Source: Magnetospirillum sp. 15-1
GTDB taxonomy: Bacteria; Pseudomonadota; Alphaproteobacteria; Rhodospirillales; Magnetospirillaceae
Direction of reading: 5' to 3'
Assembly (NCBI RefSeq): GCF_900184795.1
Contig: NZ_FXXN01000013.1
Coordinates: forward strand, 48-64,047
DNA length: 64,000 nt
Every line of letters starts with the position of its first letter. The stretch's first letter is position 1. The position numbers and the translations under genes were made by a program. The notes beneath the pieces are model-generated. The model searched no databases. It saw only the letters and a list, made by a program, of their open reading frames with translations, and had not been told where the DNA came from. Shown one piece after another: positions 1 through 8,720 of this stretch.

Positions 1-402
1 ATCGAGCGGTAGCGGATCATGGTGCGATCCGCTGCGATGACCGAGCAGGCCCGACGCTCGCTCATCTCGAAAGCATTCCGCAGATGGGCGACAGCTTCCC
101 GCTTGGCGGCGGGCCCTACCATTTTTTTCCCAGAAGATCGCGGAGCGCGGCCTCGTTCAGCATGGATTCCGCCAGCAGCTTCTTCAGCCGGGCGTTTGCT
201 GCGCTGCCCTTCGGGTCTCATCCTCAAGCGCCTTCAGCCGCCGCGCCTCCGACACCTCCAGGCCGCCATACTTGGCCTTCCATTTGTAGAAAGTGGCGCT
301 CGAAATGCCGTGCCGGCGGCACACATCCGCCGTCCCCGCCCCGGCCTCCTGCTCCTTCAGGATGCCGATGATTTGTTCTTCACTGAACCTGCTGCGCTTC
401 AT
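1..402 (-). pseudogene. IS3-family transposase remnant (orfA plus start of orfB, runs off left edge)
   Basis: The minus strand starts with a typical IS3 OrfA helix-turn-helix protein (ATG at 402; motif SEEQIIGILKEQEAG, then ISSATFYKWKAKYGG). After the residues KALEDE the frame is broken by about 20 extra bases (near 211-230); the usual NARLKKLLAESML continuation resumes in another frame. Further on there is an A7 slippery tract near 121-130, where IS3 elements normally shift by -1 into OrfB. The OrfB start (KREAVAHLRNAFEMSERRACS) is visible up to position 1. The insertion makes normal OrfAB production unlikely, so I call it a pseudogene. The rest of OrfB lies outside the window. Confidence 0.85.
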
Positions 403-627
403 GTCGTCCGTCCTCTGATGGGCCGGACTCTACTTCAAACTGGAGGAAGATTTCCAAGGCAGGTCACGGATTGCGTCGCAATCCGAGGGCGTAGCCCGGT
501 CGCATCGCGGTTGGTGCGGGACCAACGGCGAGCGTAGCGAAGACGTTGGATCCCGAATGATTGGACATGCACCGAAGTCACAATGAATTCCGATAAATAC
601 TGCATCCGCAGAGAAAGGATGCAGAGC
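403..627. other. Non-coding spacer beside IS3 debris
   Basis: No convincing gene is seen between the IS3 OrfA start and the small gene at 628. The IS3 terminal inverted repeat should lie in the first few tens of bases, but its partner is outside the window, so its end cannot be fixed. A Shine-Dalgarno-like GAAAGGA at about 613-619 serves the downstream ATG. Confidence 0.4.
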
Positions 628-764
628 ATGAAAACATTAAGAGCGATCTACGAGGAATGCCGTGCCGTTGGTTTGGTCGAGACCCAGCCCGAATGCAGTG
701 CCATGTTCGGGCGCACCGGAAATTGGTTAAGCAGCATGTTGTCGCGGGAGAACGAGCGCCGCAT
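628..764 (+). pseudogene. Small hypothetical protein, 3' end lost at the IS5 junction
   Basis: An ATG at 628, with GAAAGGA upstream, opens a frame whose product begins MKTLRAIYEECRAVGLVET and continues through GRTGNWLSSMLSRE. From memory this resembles the small DUF6626-type proteins of alphaproteobacteria, which are usually around 80-100 residues; that assignment is tentative. The frame reaches a stop only inside the IS5 element (about 774), so the native 3' end is missing. The sequence on the far side of the IS does not continue this gene but belongs to a glycosyltransferase, so this is not a simple insertion. Confidence 0.5.
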
Positions 765-766
765 TA

Positions 767-1620
767 GGCCGTAAACTCATAAACAGGCTTCCCCTTCGTC
801 GCGCGTCGTGATTCAACGATTCCCTCTGGCACGGAGGGCATTGATGGCACGGCGGCGGTACGAGTTGACGGATCACGAATGGTCGATCATCGAGCCCTTG
901 CTTCCGAACAAGCCTCGCGGCGTGCCTCGGGTTGATGACCGTCGGGTCCTGAACGGTATCCTGTGGCGGTTCCGCACGGGCTCGCCTTGGGCGGAAGTTC
1001 CCGAGCGCTACGGCCCATCGACCACCTGCTACAACCGGTTCGTCCGCTGGCGCAAGGCGGGCGTCTGGGACCGGCTTCTGGAGGAAATCTCCAAGGCTTA
1101 CGATGGCGACATCATCATGATCGACTCGACCTGTGTCCGCGTTCACCAACACGGGGCCACGGGAAAAAAGGGGCTCTCGACGATGGCAGCATGGGACGTT
1201 CCCGTGGGGGGCTCACCAGCAAAATCCACGCGCTCGTCGATGCGGAAGGCCGTCCCGTCACCCTGCGCCTGACCGCCGGGCAGGTCCACGACAGCGTCGA
1301 GGCCGAAGCCTTGCTCGATGGAGCCTTGGGCGACGGCTCAACCCTGCTGGCCGACAAGGGCTATGACAGCAACGCCATTCGGGCCTTGGCCGAGAAGAAC
1401 AAGACCTGGGCCAACATCCCGGTCAGGTCCAACCGCAAGGGCACCTTCGCCTTTTCCGCCTGGGTCTATCGCCAGCGCAATCTGGTCGAACGCTTCTTCA
1501 ACAAGATCAAACACTTCCGGGGGATCGCCACCCGCTATGACAAAGACCCACGGAATTTCCTCGCCGCCGTAAAGCTCGTCGCCCTGCGCATTTGGTGCGC
1601 CGCGTAATGAGTCTACGGCC
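767..1620 (+). mobile_element. IS5-family (IS427-like) insertion sequence, complete
   Basis: The terminal inverted repeats are ggccgtaaactcat at the left end and atgagtctacggcc at the right end (one mismatch). Both are flanked by TA, which fits the 2-bp TA target duplication of the IS427 subgroup. The length of 854 bp and a two-frame DDE transposase also fit. The element looks intact. Its two flanks belong to different genes, so the TA pair may be inherited from a recombination between two copies rather than from a single insertion. Confidence 0.88.
844..1607 (+). CDS. IS5-family transposase, two frames joined by -1 frameshift
   Basis: This is the DDE transposase of the element. The first frame (ATG 844 to a stop at 1272) carries the N-terminal DUF4096-like region (YELTDHEWSIIEPLLP) and the first catalytic Asp in IMIDSTCVRVHQHG. 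At the slippery GGAAAAAAG (about 1162-1170), a -1 shift joins it to the second frame, which ends at 1607. That frame supplies the second Asp (LLADKGYDSN) and the Glu (NLVERFFNKIKHFRG). IS427-group elements are known to use such programmed frameshifting. The ATG at 844 was preferred over an upstream in-frame codon at 808 because family proteins begin MxRRYELTDxEW. All catalytic residues are present, so it may be active. Confidence 0.9.
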
Positions 1621-2562
1621 TACAATGGCGGCGACCTGATCGGGCGCACGCTGTCCGCGCTTGCCGCCCAAACCATGGCTGATTTTGAGGCCGTGATCGT
1701 GGACAACGCCTCCACCGACGGTTCCGCCGACAATCTGACACTCCCCGATGACCGGTTCCGCCTGATATGCGCGGGCGCCAATCTGGGCTTTGCCGCCGGC
1801 AACAATTTGGGCGCGCGCGGATGCACGGCGCCGTGGATCGCCACCCTCAACCCCGACGCCCGGCCCCGGCCCGATTGGCTGGACCAATTGTGCCGCGCCA
1901 GCGAACGCCATGCGGGGGTGGGCGTGTTCGGTTCGACCCAATTGCTGGGCGATGACGGGCGGCTGATCGACGGCTTTGGCGACGTCATGTCCATCTATGG
2001 CCTGCCCTGGCGGGGCGGGCACGGCCAGCCGGTGGAACTGCTGCCCGCCGCTGATACCGAAATCTTCGCCCCCTGTGCCGCCGCCGCCCTGTACCGCCGC
2101 GACCTGTTCGAGGCAGAGGGCGGTTTCGACGAGGCCTATTTCTGTTACCTGGAAGACGTGGATTTGGGCTTCCGCCTGCGGCTGGCGGGCGAACGGTGCG
2201 TGCAGGTGCGCCACGCCATCGTTCACCACGACGCGTCGGCCATCACCGGGCGCCAAAGCCGGTTCACCCTGTTCCATTCCTACCGCAACCGGCTGTGGCT
2301 GCTGGCGAAAACCATGCCGCTGCCGCTGCTTCCGTTGGTGGTGCCGCTGCACGTGGCCGCCGTACTTTACCTGCTGATCCGGGTCTGGCCGGTTCCCGGC
2401 GCGGTGCCGGGCCTGCTGGCCGGTTTCGCCGGCCTGGGCGGGGCATTGCGGCGCAGGCGGCAGGTCCGCAGACGGCTGGGCATGTGCGCCGTGGCCGCCC
2501 TGCTGGTGTGGCGGCCGGGGGCTGTGCGGGCCCGCGCCATCCATGGGATCGGTGCGCCGTAA
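1621..2562 (+). pseudogene. GT2-family glycosyltransferase, 5' end removed at the IS5 junction
   Basis: The frame is open directly from the IS edge and reads YNGGDLIGRTLSALAAQ before the first in-frame ATG at 1675. The usual start of a GT2 fold (hydrophobic strand ending in VNYN) is therefore missing by roughly ten codons. The rest is well preserved: DNASTDGS, NLGFAAGNN, the metal-binding region NPDARPRPDW, and EDVDLGFRLRLAG. The C-terminus carries hydrophobic segments, as in rhamnosyltransferase-like GT2 enzymes that act at the inner membrane. Expression from 1675 would give a protein lacking the first nucleotide-binding strand, so it is probably inactive. It is followed 80 bp later by the epimerase gene. 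Confidence 0.82.
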
Positions 2563-2642
2563 AGCCGCCCTTTTCCTTTGCATGGAATTGGGCGGCCAGT
2601 GTAAACCATTAGCGGTATCGCTTGTATCCAGGGGAAGTAGGA

Positions 2643-3680
2643 ATGCGCGTTCTGATGACCGGTCACCAGGGCTATATTGGCCCTGTCGCAGTCAAGGTGT
2701 TCAAGCAGGCCGGGCTGGAAGTCATTGGTCTGGATACCGGATACTTCAAGGATTGCCTGACCAAGGCCGGCGGCGTCATGGCCCCCGATGCCGAGATCGT
2801 CTGCGACATGCGCGACGTGACCGTGGATCATCTGCGCGGCATGGACGCGGTGATGCATTGGGCGGCCCTGTCCAACGACCCCATGGGCGAGTTGTCGCCC
2901 GACCTGACCTACGACATCAATCTGAAAAGCACCATCACCCTGGCCCGCCTGGCGAAAGAGGCCGGGGTACGCCGCTTCGTCATGGCGTCGTCGTGCAGCA
3001 TTTACGGTGCCAGCGATACCAGCCGCCCGCTGGACGAAACCGCGGAATTCAACCCCGTCTCGGCCTATGCGGTGTCGAAGGTGGAGTCCGAGCAGGCGCT
3101 TCGCGAGTTGGCCGACGACACTTTCTCGCCGGTTTTCATGCGCAACGCCACCGCGTTTGGCGTCAGCCCGCGCACCCGGCTGGATCTGGTGCTGAACAAT
3201 CTGATGGCGGTGGCCCGTGCCACCGGCGAAATCCGCGTGTTGTCCGATGGTACTCCGTGGCGCCCCATCGTCCATATCGAGGACATTTCCCAGGCGGCCA
3301 TGTGCGCCGTGCGCGCCCCGCGCGAGGCGGTGCATTGCCAGGCCTTCAATGTGGGCCGCAGCGACATGAACTATCAGGTCAAGGACATCGCCGAGGCGGT
3401 GGGCCGCGCCGTGCCGGGCAGCAAGGTGGTGATCGCCAATCAGTCCGGGCCGGATTCGCGGTCTTATCGGGTGGATTTCTCCAAGGCGGCCAAGTTGCTT
3501 CCCGGTTTCGCCCCGCGCTGGACCCTGGACGATGGCTGCCGCGAACTGTCCGAATGGCTGGACACTCAGGGCATCGGTTCCAGCGATGACCTCAACAGTC
3601 CGCTTTATATCCGCCTGCGCAAGCTGCGGGCCTTGCTTGGTGACAAGCTGGTGGACGAACAGTTGCGCTGGGCCCAGTGA
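2643..3680 (+). CDS. NAD-dependent sugar epimerase/dehydratase (extended SDR)
   Basis: This 345-residue extended short-chain dehydrogenase probably epimerises or reduces a nucleotide-activated sugar for the polysaccharide. The N-terminal Rossmann motif GHQGYIG (residues about 7-13), the SSCSIYG serine segment and the catalytic YAVSK are all in place. The C-terminal region, with SDGTPWRPIVHIEDI, is typical of surface-carbohydrate epimerases. The ATG at 2643 is preceded by AGGGGAAGTAGG, which decides it over an upstream ATG at 2622. Its last bases overlap the next start (GTGA at 3677-3680), so it is translationally coupled to the oxidoreductase. The exact sugar cannot be read from sequence. Confidence 0.85.
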   Translation: MRVLMTGHQGYIGPVAVKVFKQAGLEVIGLDTGYFKDCLTKAGGVMAPDAEIVCDMRDVTVDHLRGMDAVMHWAALSNDPMGELSPDLTYDINLKSTITLARLAKEAGVRRFVMASSCSIYGASDTSRPLDETAEFNPVSAYAVSKVESEQALRELADDTFSPVFMRNATAFGVSPRTRLDLVLNNLMAVARATGEIRVLSDGTPWRPIVHIEDISQAAMCAVRAPREAVHCQAFNVGRSDMNYQVKDIAEAVGRAVPGSKVVIANQSGPDSRSYRVDFSKAAKLLPGFAPRWTLDDGCRELSEWLDTQGIGSSDDLNSPLYIRLRKLRALLGDKLVDEQLRWAQ

Positions 3681-5020
3681 TCGACCTGCCCGAGGGGCGT
3701 GGGATGCTGGAGGGATGGGGCCGGTTCCCATCCGCTCGGTCCTGCGTCGTTCGGCGTCCCGAGCGTCAGCGCGAGGTCGCCCCCATGGTGGCGGCTGGCC
3801 CTGTGGTGGCGCGCGGGGCGGGCTTGGCCTATGGCGATGCGGCGTGCAATTCGTCGGGTGCGGTGCTGCTGACCCAGCGGCTGGACAAATTCCTGGAATT
3901 CGATGCCGCAACCGGATTGGTGCGCTGTCAGGCCGGGGTGACCCTGGGCGACATTCTGGCGGTGGCGGTTCCGGCGGGCTGGTTCCTGTCCGTCACGCCC
4001 GGCACTGCGCGGGTAAGTGTGGGCGGCTCCATCGCCTGCGATGTGCACGGCAAGAACCATCATGTGGCCGGCAGCTTCGGCAACCACGTCACCAATCTGC
4101 GCCTGTTGACCGGCGGCGGCGAGGAAGTGGACTGTTCGCCCACCGTGCGGCCTGACGTGTTTTGGGCCACCGTCGGCGGCATGGGCATGACCGGCGTGGT
4201 GCTGGAGGCCAGCCTGCAATTGATGCCGGTGGCCGGCGCCAACGTGGTCGCTCGCAACATCGCCACCGCCGATCTGGACGAAACCCTGCGTGTGCTGGAC
4301 GAGCACGCGGACGGTTATTACTCGGTGGTCTGGCTGGATGCCGGGGCGCGTGGCCGGCGGCTGGGTCGGGGAATCGTCATGCTGGGCGAGCACGCGGCGG
4401 ATAGCGGCCCCCGCATCGCCCCTGCGCTGAACCGGCGTCATCTGCCGTGCGGACTGCCGTCCGGCGTGCTGCCGTTGATGGGGCCGGCTTTCAACACGGC
4501 GCTTTATGCCCTTTATTCCCGCAGCGCCGCCCCTGCCACGGTGAAGCTGGCCGATTATTTCTATCCCCTGGACAAGGCGGATAATTGGAACCGGCTGTAT
4601 GGCCCCCGTGGCTTTCTGGAATACCAGTTCGTGCTGCCCGACCACGGCGCCGCCGCGCTGATCGTGCGCATGATCGAGGAATTGCAGCGCTGCCGGCTGG
4701 TGTCCATGCTGACCTCGTTCAAGCGCATGGGGCCGGGCAACCCCGCGCCGCTGTCCTTCCCCATGGCCGGTTTGGCCTGCAGCTTCGATCTGGCGGCCAG
4801 CCGAGCCCAGGCCCACGCCGTCCTGGACCTGTTCGACGAATGGGTGGCCGCTGCCGGCGGACGGGTTTATCTGGCTAAGGACGGGCGCCTGCGCCCCGAT
4901 GTGCTGGATGCCATGTATCCCCGCCGCGACGAATGGCTGTCGGTGGTCCAAAACCTTGATCCCCAGGCCCGCCTGCGCTCCGACATGGAACGCCGCCTGA
5001 ACCTGAGGAGGCTGGCATGA
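3677..5020 (+). CDS. FAD-linked oxidoreductase, DprE1-like
   Basis: This is a vanillyl-alcohol-oxidase-type flavoprotein of 447 residues with a GTG start overlapping the upstream stop. The FAD domain shows ARGAGLAYGDA and the very DprE1-like stretches SVGGSIACDVHGKNHH and AGSFGNHV. The substrate domain has GPGNPAPLSFPMAG. DprE1 of mycobacteria oxidises decaprenyl-phospho-ribose at C2, working with the reductase DprE2 to give decaprenyl-phospho-arabinose. The downstream neighbour here is DprE2-like, so an analogous two-step epimerisation of a polyprenyl-phosphate sugar is a reasonable inference. By eye, the position of the mycobacterial inhibitor-target Cys seems to be Ser, with a Cys one residue earlier. 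Actual substrate unknown. Confidence 0.82.
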   Translation: MIDLPEGRGMLEGWGRFPSARSCVVRRPERQREVAPMVAAGPVVARGAGLAYGDAACNSSGAVLLTQRLDKFLEFDAATGLVRCQAGVTLGDILAVAVPAGWFLSVTPGTARVSVGGSIACDVHGKNHHVAGSFGNHVTNLRLLTGGGEEVDCSPTVRPDVFWATVGGMGMTGVVLEASLQLMPVAGANVVARNIATADLDETLRVLDEHADGYYSVVWLDAGARGRRLGRGIVMLGEHAADSGPRIAPALNRRHLPCGLPSGVLPLMGPAFNTALYALYSRSAAPATVKLADYFYPLDKADNWNRLYGPRGFLEYQFVLPDHGAAALIVRMIEELQRCRLVSMLTSFKRMGPGNPAPLSFPMAGLACSFDLAASRAQAHAVLDLFDEWVAAAGGRVYLAKDGRLRPDVLDAMYPRRDEWLSVVQNLDPQARLRSDMERRLNLRRLA

Positions 5021-5757
5021 GCGGGCCCGTTCTGATCGCCGGCGCCACCTCTCGCCTGGGTCAAGCCCTAGCGGATGTGTATGGGCGCGAGGGGCGGCGG
5101 TTACTGTTGGCCGGGCGCGATGCCGTGGAACTTGGGGTAATCGCCGCCGATCTGACCATCCGCCACGGCTGTGAGTGCCGGGTGGTGGATTGGGATGCCG
5201 CCGACTCTGCATCGTGCGCCCGCACGGGTGCGGAATTGGCTGCGGGCGAATTGCCCGAGATCACCATCTTCGTGGTCGGCGCAATCGACGGCACGGAAGA
5301 CGCATGGCGCGATGCAGACGCGGCTGACCGTCTGCTCGCCATCAATTACGGCGGCATCGTGCGGCTTTTGGCGCCCATGCTGGACGGCTTGCTGGCGAAA
5401 CCCGGCTGCACCGTGGCGTTCGTCAGTTCGGTGGCGGGCGACCGGGGGCGGCGCACCAACTTCATCTATGGGGCGGCCAAGGCGGCGCTGAATGCCTATG
5501 CCCAGGGTCTGCGCGCTGAAATGGCCGCAGCCGGCAGCTCGGTGTTGACCGTCAAGCTGGGGATGATGGACACCCGCATGTCGTTTGGCCGCGCGCCCGC
5601 GCTGCTGACCTGTTCGCCCGAATATGCGGCGGCGGCCATTGGGCGTCTGATCGCGGGGCGCCGCTTGGTTGCCTACGTGCCCTGGTTCTGGTGGGGCATC
5701 ATGAGCGTGCTGAAGGCGATCCCCGAGCGCCCGTTTATCCGGCTGCCGATCCCGTAA
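5017..5757 (+). CDS. Short-chain dehydrogenase/reductase, DprE2-like
   Basis: A classical SDR of 246 residues whose ATGA start overlaps the DprE1-like stop, implying coupled translation and a shared pathway. It has an N-terminal GATSRLGQ cofactor motif and an active-site segment SSVAGDRGRR followed by YGAAK. The arrangement of arginines before the catalytic Tyr recalls DprE2. The C-terminus has a hydrophobic stretch (residues about 215-235) that may touch the membrane, fitting a lipid-linked substrate. With the preceding flavoprotein it would oxidise then reduce a sugar 2-position, giving net epimerisation. Its 3' end overlaps the convergent epimerase gene by 23 bp. Confidence 0.8.
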   Translation: MSGPVLIAGATSRLGQALADVYGREGRRLLLAGRDAVELGVIAADLTIRHGCECRVVDWDAADSASCARTGAELAAGELPEITIFVVGAIDGTEDAWRDADAADRLLAINYGGIVRLLAPMLDGLLAKPGCTVAFVSSVAGDRGRRTNFIYGAAKAALNAYAQGLRAEMAAAGSSVLTVKLGMMDTRMSFGRAPALLTCSPEYAAAAIGRLIAGRRLVAYVPWFWWGIMSVLKAIPERPFIRLPIP

Positions 5758-6682
5758 GCACGGCGCGGTAATAGGCAGCGTAGGCGTCCCATGACGCGGT
5801 CTCGTCCCAATCCGGGCACCAGCGCACCCAAGAATCCGTATTGATCCTGATCAGCGGTTCGGGGAAATCCCGCTGATCGGCAAAGGACAATTGGCAGGGA
5901 AGCCCCAGACGCGGGCGCATTTCCCGCGCCACCCGTTCGGCGAAGGCCCCCTGGGTCTCCACATAGCCGCTGGGCGACATGTGGTGGAAGCCGCCATCGG
6001 TGGGCAGGGCCGACAGGAAATGGCCATAGGCCCGCGCCAGCAAATCCACCGGAATGTTGTCGCGCACATAGCGTGGCGTGCCAACCATGGGTGCGTCTTG
6101 CCGCCACCAATTCCGCATCAGGTAATTGGTGAAGCGGGCTTCCTCATGGGGGCCGACGGGGTTGGAAATGACGAACTTGCCCAGGGTCATGCCGGCCTGC
6201 CGCGCGTAAAACCGGAAGGTTTCAGCGGTCAGGCTTTTCGCCAGGCCATAGGGATTGAAGGCCTCTAACGGGACCGAGCCCGCGCCTTCGCCTGGTTCGA
6301 AATTGCTTCCGGTCAGAATCACCCGCGTGCCGGTGCGGGCGGCCAGAATGTCAAAGACCACCTTGATGTTGCGGGTGTTGGCGGCCAATGCCGCCGCCAC
6401 ATCATAGGCCGGGCTGCGGTAATCACCGACCACTGCGCCATGGGCGCAAAGCACGTCGAAACCGTCATCGCGCAACAGGGACAGAAAATTGTCGTCTCCG
6501 AAGGAAACGGCAAAAACCTTGTGGCACTGGTTTGGGATGGTGGCGATGCGGGCACGGCGTCCGTCGCTGTATTCGTCATGCTTTGATTGGAAGGTCGCCA
6601 CTACCTCGTGACCAGCATCCAGTAAAGCACGCGCGAACCAGCACCCGGTAAAGGAACTGGCGCCGGTTAACAGGACTTTCAT
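5735..6682 (-). CDS. NAD-dependent epimerase/reductase (extended SDR) of deoxysugar pathway
   Basis: A 315-residue extended SDR beginning MKVLLTGASSFTG, which contains the dinucleotide-binding glycines. The catalytic Tyr-Lys pair is in NPYGLAKS. It is the third gene of a minus-strand group after rfbH and rfbC (only 7 bp from rfbC), so it probably performs the last keto-sugar reduction or epimerisation after the RfbH step. It does not look like the CDP-glucose 4,6-dehydratase RfbG, whose characteristic motifs I do not see. The start at 6682 was chosen because the fold begins there; longer in-frame extensions lie antisense to rfbC. The precise product sugar is unknown. Confidence 0.8.
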   Translation of the reverse strand: MKVLLTGASSFTGCWFARALLDAGHEVVATFQSKHDEYSDGRRARIATIPNQCHKVFAVSFGDDNFLSLLRDDGFDVLCAHGAVVGDYRSPAYDVAAALAANTRNIKVVFDILAARTGTRVILTGSNFEPGEGAGSVPLEAFNPYGLAKSLTAETFRFYARQAGMTLGKFVISNPVGPHEEARFTNYLMRNWWRQDAPMVGTPRYVRDNIPVDLLARAYGHFLSALPTDGGFHHMSPSGYVETQGAFAERVAREMRPRLGLPCQLSFADQRDFPEPLIRINTDSWVRWCPDWDETASWDAYAAYYRAVLTGSAAG

Positions 6683-6689
6683 GGCCGCC

Positions 6690-7232
6690 TCACGCGAACG
6701 GGCTGTTGAAGTCAGCCATGGGCGGCAAGGCTGCGTCGCGGTCCGAGACGATAGGTGCGGCGTTCTGCCAGTTGACCCCCGCCGAATTCCACAATATGCC
6801 CATGTCATGGTCGGGCGCGTACACGCTGGTCACGTTGTACACCATGATGGAGTCTTCGGACGTGGCGCAGAAGCCGTGCGCAAATCCTTTCGGGATGTAC
6901 AGCATGTTGCCGGCCTCGGCATCAAGCTGAAGCGTCACATGGCGCCCGAAGGTGGGGGACGAACGGCGCAAATCCACAACCGCGTCCAGCACCGATCCGC
7001 GTAGGCAATAGACCAGCTTGTCATGATCGTGAGGCGGGATCTGGAAGTGCAGACCCCGTATCACGCCAAGCTTGGAGCTTGAATAATATTGTTCGCGGAT
7101 CTCCGTCGATAGTCCCAGTTCCGAGAACTTTTCCGCGTGGAACGTCTTGATGAAGAAGCCCCGCTCGTCCTTGCGTATGACGGGCTTGATCTCAAGGCAG
7201 CCCGGCAGGCCGGTTTCTCGGATGTCGAACAT
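6690..7232 (-). CDS. rfbC: dTDP-4-dehydrorhamnose 3,5-epimerase family protein
   Basis: A cupin-fold sugar epimerase of 180 residues, the usual family length. Recognisable features are RDERGFF-like KDERGFF near residue 22, the active-site histidine segment GVIRGLHFQIPPHDHDK, and the YIPKGFAHGFCA turn with WNSAGVNW near the C-terminus. In rhamnose synthesis this enzyme inverts C3 and C5 of dTDP-4-keto-6-deoxyglucose. Here it is sandwiched between an RfbH-type dehydratase and an SDR, so the natural substrate may be a CDP- or dTDP-linked 4-keto sugar. It starts 11 bp after the RfbH stop, in the same transcription unit. Confidence 0.88.
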   Translation of the reverse strand: MFDIRETGLPGCLEIKPVIRKDERGFFIKTFHAEKFSELGLSTEIREQYYSSSKLGVIRGLHFQIPPHDHDKLVYCLRGSVLDAVVDLRRSSPTFGRHVTLQLDAEAGNMLYIPKGFAHGFCATSEDSIMVYNVTSVYAPDHDMGILWNSAGVNWQNAAPIVSDRDAALPPMADFNSPFA

Positions 7233-7243
7233 GGCCTTTACCG

Positions 7244-8587
7244 TCAGCCGGCCAGTTCACGGACCATGGTGCGGAAGGTCTCCACCATGTAAGCCCGCTG
7301 GGCATTGCCGATGCCGGGCCAGACGCCGATCCAGAAGCTGTCGTTCATGATCTTATCCGTATTGTCCAACGATCCCACGACCCGGTATTCCACTTCCTTG
7401 AAGGCCGGTTGCCGGGTCAGGTTGCCGCCGAACAGCAGGCGGGTGCCGACCTTGTGTTCTTCCAGATAGGACACCACGTCGCGGCGCTTCAGCGGGCTGC
7501 CGTCGCGGATGGTCAACAGGAAGCCGAACCAGCTGGGTTCGCTGTTGGGCGTGGCCTTGGGCAGGATGAAATGTTCGTCCAGTCCCTCGGCCAGGAAGGC
7601 CTTCGTCAGGAGATCGAAATTCTCGCGGCGGCGCAGGATGAAGCCGTTGACCTTGCGCAATTGGCTGACGCCGATTGCCGCCTGCATGTCGGTGGCCTTC
7701 ATGTTGTAGCCAAGGTGCGCGAACGTGAACTTATGGTCATAGCCATAAGGCAGTTCGCCCAAATGCCAGCCGAAACGCTTTTTGCAGCTATCGGACAATC
7801 CGGGCGGGCACCAGCAATCCCGGCCCCAGTCCCGGAAGGACTCGGCCATGGTGATCAAGGCCTTGTTGTTGGTCAGCACCGCGCCGCCTTCACCCATGGT
7901 GATGTGGTGGGCGGGGTAGAAGCTGAGCGTGGCGATGTCGCCCCACGTGCCGACCGGCTTTCCGTCATACTGCGCGCCGAAGGCATCGCAGCAATCTTCG
8001 ACCACGTACAGCCCGTGCTGCTTGGCCACTTCGGTGACGGCGGCCAAGTTAAATGGGTTGCCCAAGGTGTGGGCAATCATGATGGCCCGCGTCTTGGGGG
8101 TGACCGCCTGGGCCAGCCGCTCCACATCCACGTTGAAGGTTTCCAGATCCACATCCACGAATACCGGGACGCAGCGGTTCTGGACGATGGGGGACACGGT
8201 GGTGGGGAAGCCTGCGGCCACGGTGATGACCTCGGAACCGGGCTCGATGCGGCGTTCGTGCAGCTTCCAGGAGGTCAGCGCCGAAAACGCCAACAAATTT
8301 GCCGCCGAACCTGAGACCGTAAGGCGGGCGTGGTATAATCCAAAAATTTTGGCTACTTCTTTTTCGAATTGATCGCAATAACGTCCAGTCGTTAGCCACA
8401 TATCCAACGAAGCATCGACCAGATGCCGCAAATCATCGGCGCCAAGAACTTTGCCGGCGCACGGAATATAGGTTTGTCCGGGAACAAAATCAGGGGTGCC
8501 CTTAGCCTCGAAATATCGCTCGCAAAGACCAAGAATTTCTTGCCTCAGGCTGTCGACTTTATTCGGCATTGGCTTGCCTGCCCCCAT
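7244..8587 (-). CDS. rfbH: CDP-6-deoxy-hexulose-3-dehydrase (RfbH/E1 type), PLP and [2Fe-2S]
   Basis: RfbH removes the C3 hydroxyl of CDP-4-keto-6-deoxyglucose, the entry step to 3,6-dideoxyhexoses such as abequose or paratose. The protein is 447 residues, as usual for the family. It has the aspartate-aminotransferase fold with EDCCDAFGA, and the PLP lysine is replaced by histidine in YPAHHITMGEGG (around residue 230). This replacement is diagnostic of E1 dehydrases as opposed to aminotransferases. Just after it, the cysteines of CWCPPGLSDSC can hold the iron-sulfur cluster. Methionine 7 (8569) is an alternative start. The partner RfbF is at 15501-16277; RfbG is not in the window. Confidence 0.9.
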   Translation of the reverse strand: MGAGKPMPNKVDSLRQEILGLCERYFEAKGTPDFVPGQTYIPCAGKVLGADDLRHLVDASLDMWLTTGRYCDQFEKEVAKIFGLYHARLTVSGSAANLLAFSALTSWKLHERRIEPGSEVITVAAGFPTTVSPIVQNRCVPVFVDVDLETFNVDVERLAQAVTPKTRAIMIAHTLGNPFNLAAVTEVAKQHGLYVVEDCCDAFGAQYDGKPVGTWGDIATLSFYPAHHITMGEGGAVLTNNKALITMAESFRDWGRDCWCPPGLSDSCKKRFGWHLGELPYGYDHKFTFAHLGYNMKATDMQAAIGVSQLRKVNGFILRRRENFDLLTKAFLAEGLDEHFILPKATPNSEPSWFGFLLTIRDGSPLKRRDVVSYLEEHKVGTRLLFGGNLTRQPAFKEVEYRVVGSLDNTDKIMNDSFWIGVWPGIGNAQRAYMVETFRTMVRELAG

Positions 8588-8720
8588 TTTACGGCTTAAT
8601 CGCCAGTGATTCGCCCCCTTCTTAGGGTGCGTGCTTGTATCATGAAATCTGAGGGTGCAGAAGGCCGATTCGGCGTTTACCGTGTTAGGGGATTGGGTTA
8701 TAGCATGAGAAAATTTCGCT

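Noticed and set aside
2367-5212. Long minus-strand frames opposite the epimerase and DprE1/E2-like genes
   Set aside because: His/Arg/Gly/Ala-rich shadow translations; the + strand frames have cofactor motifs and ribosome sites.
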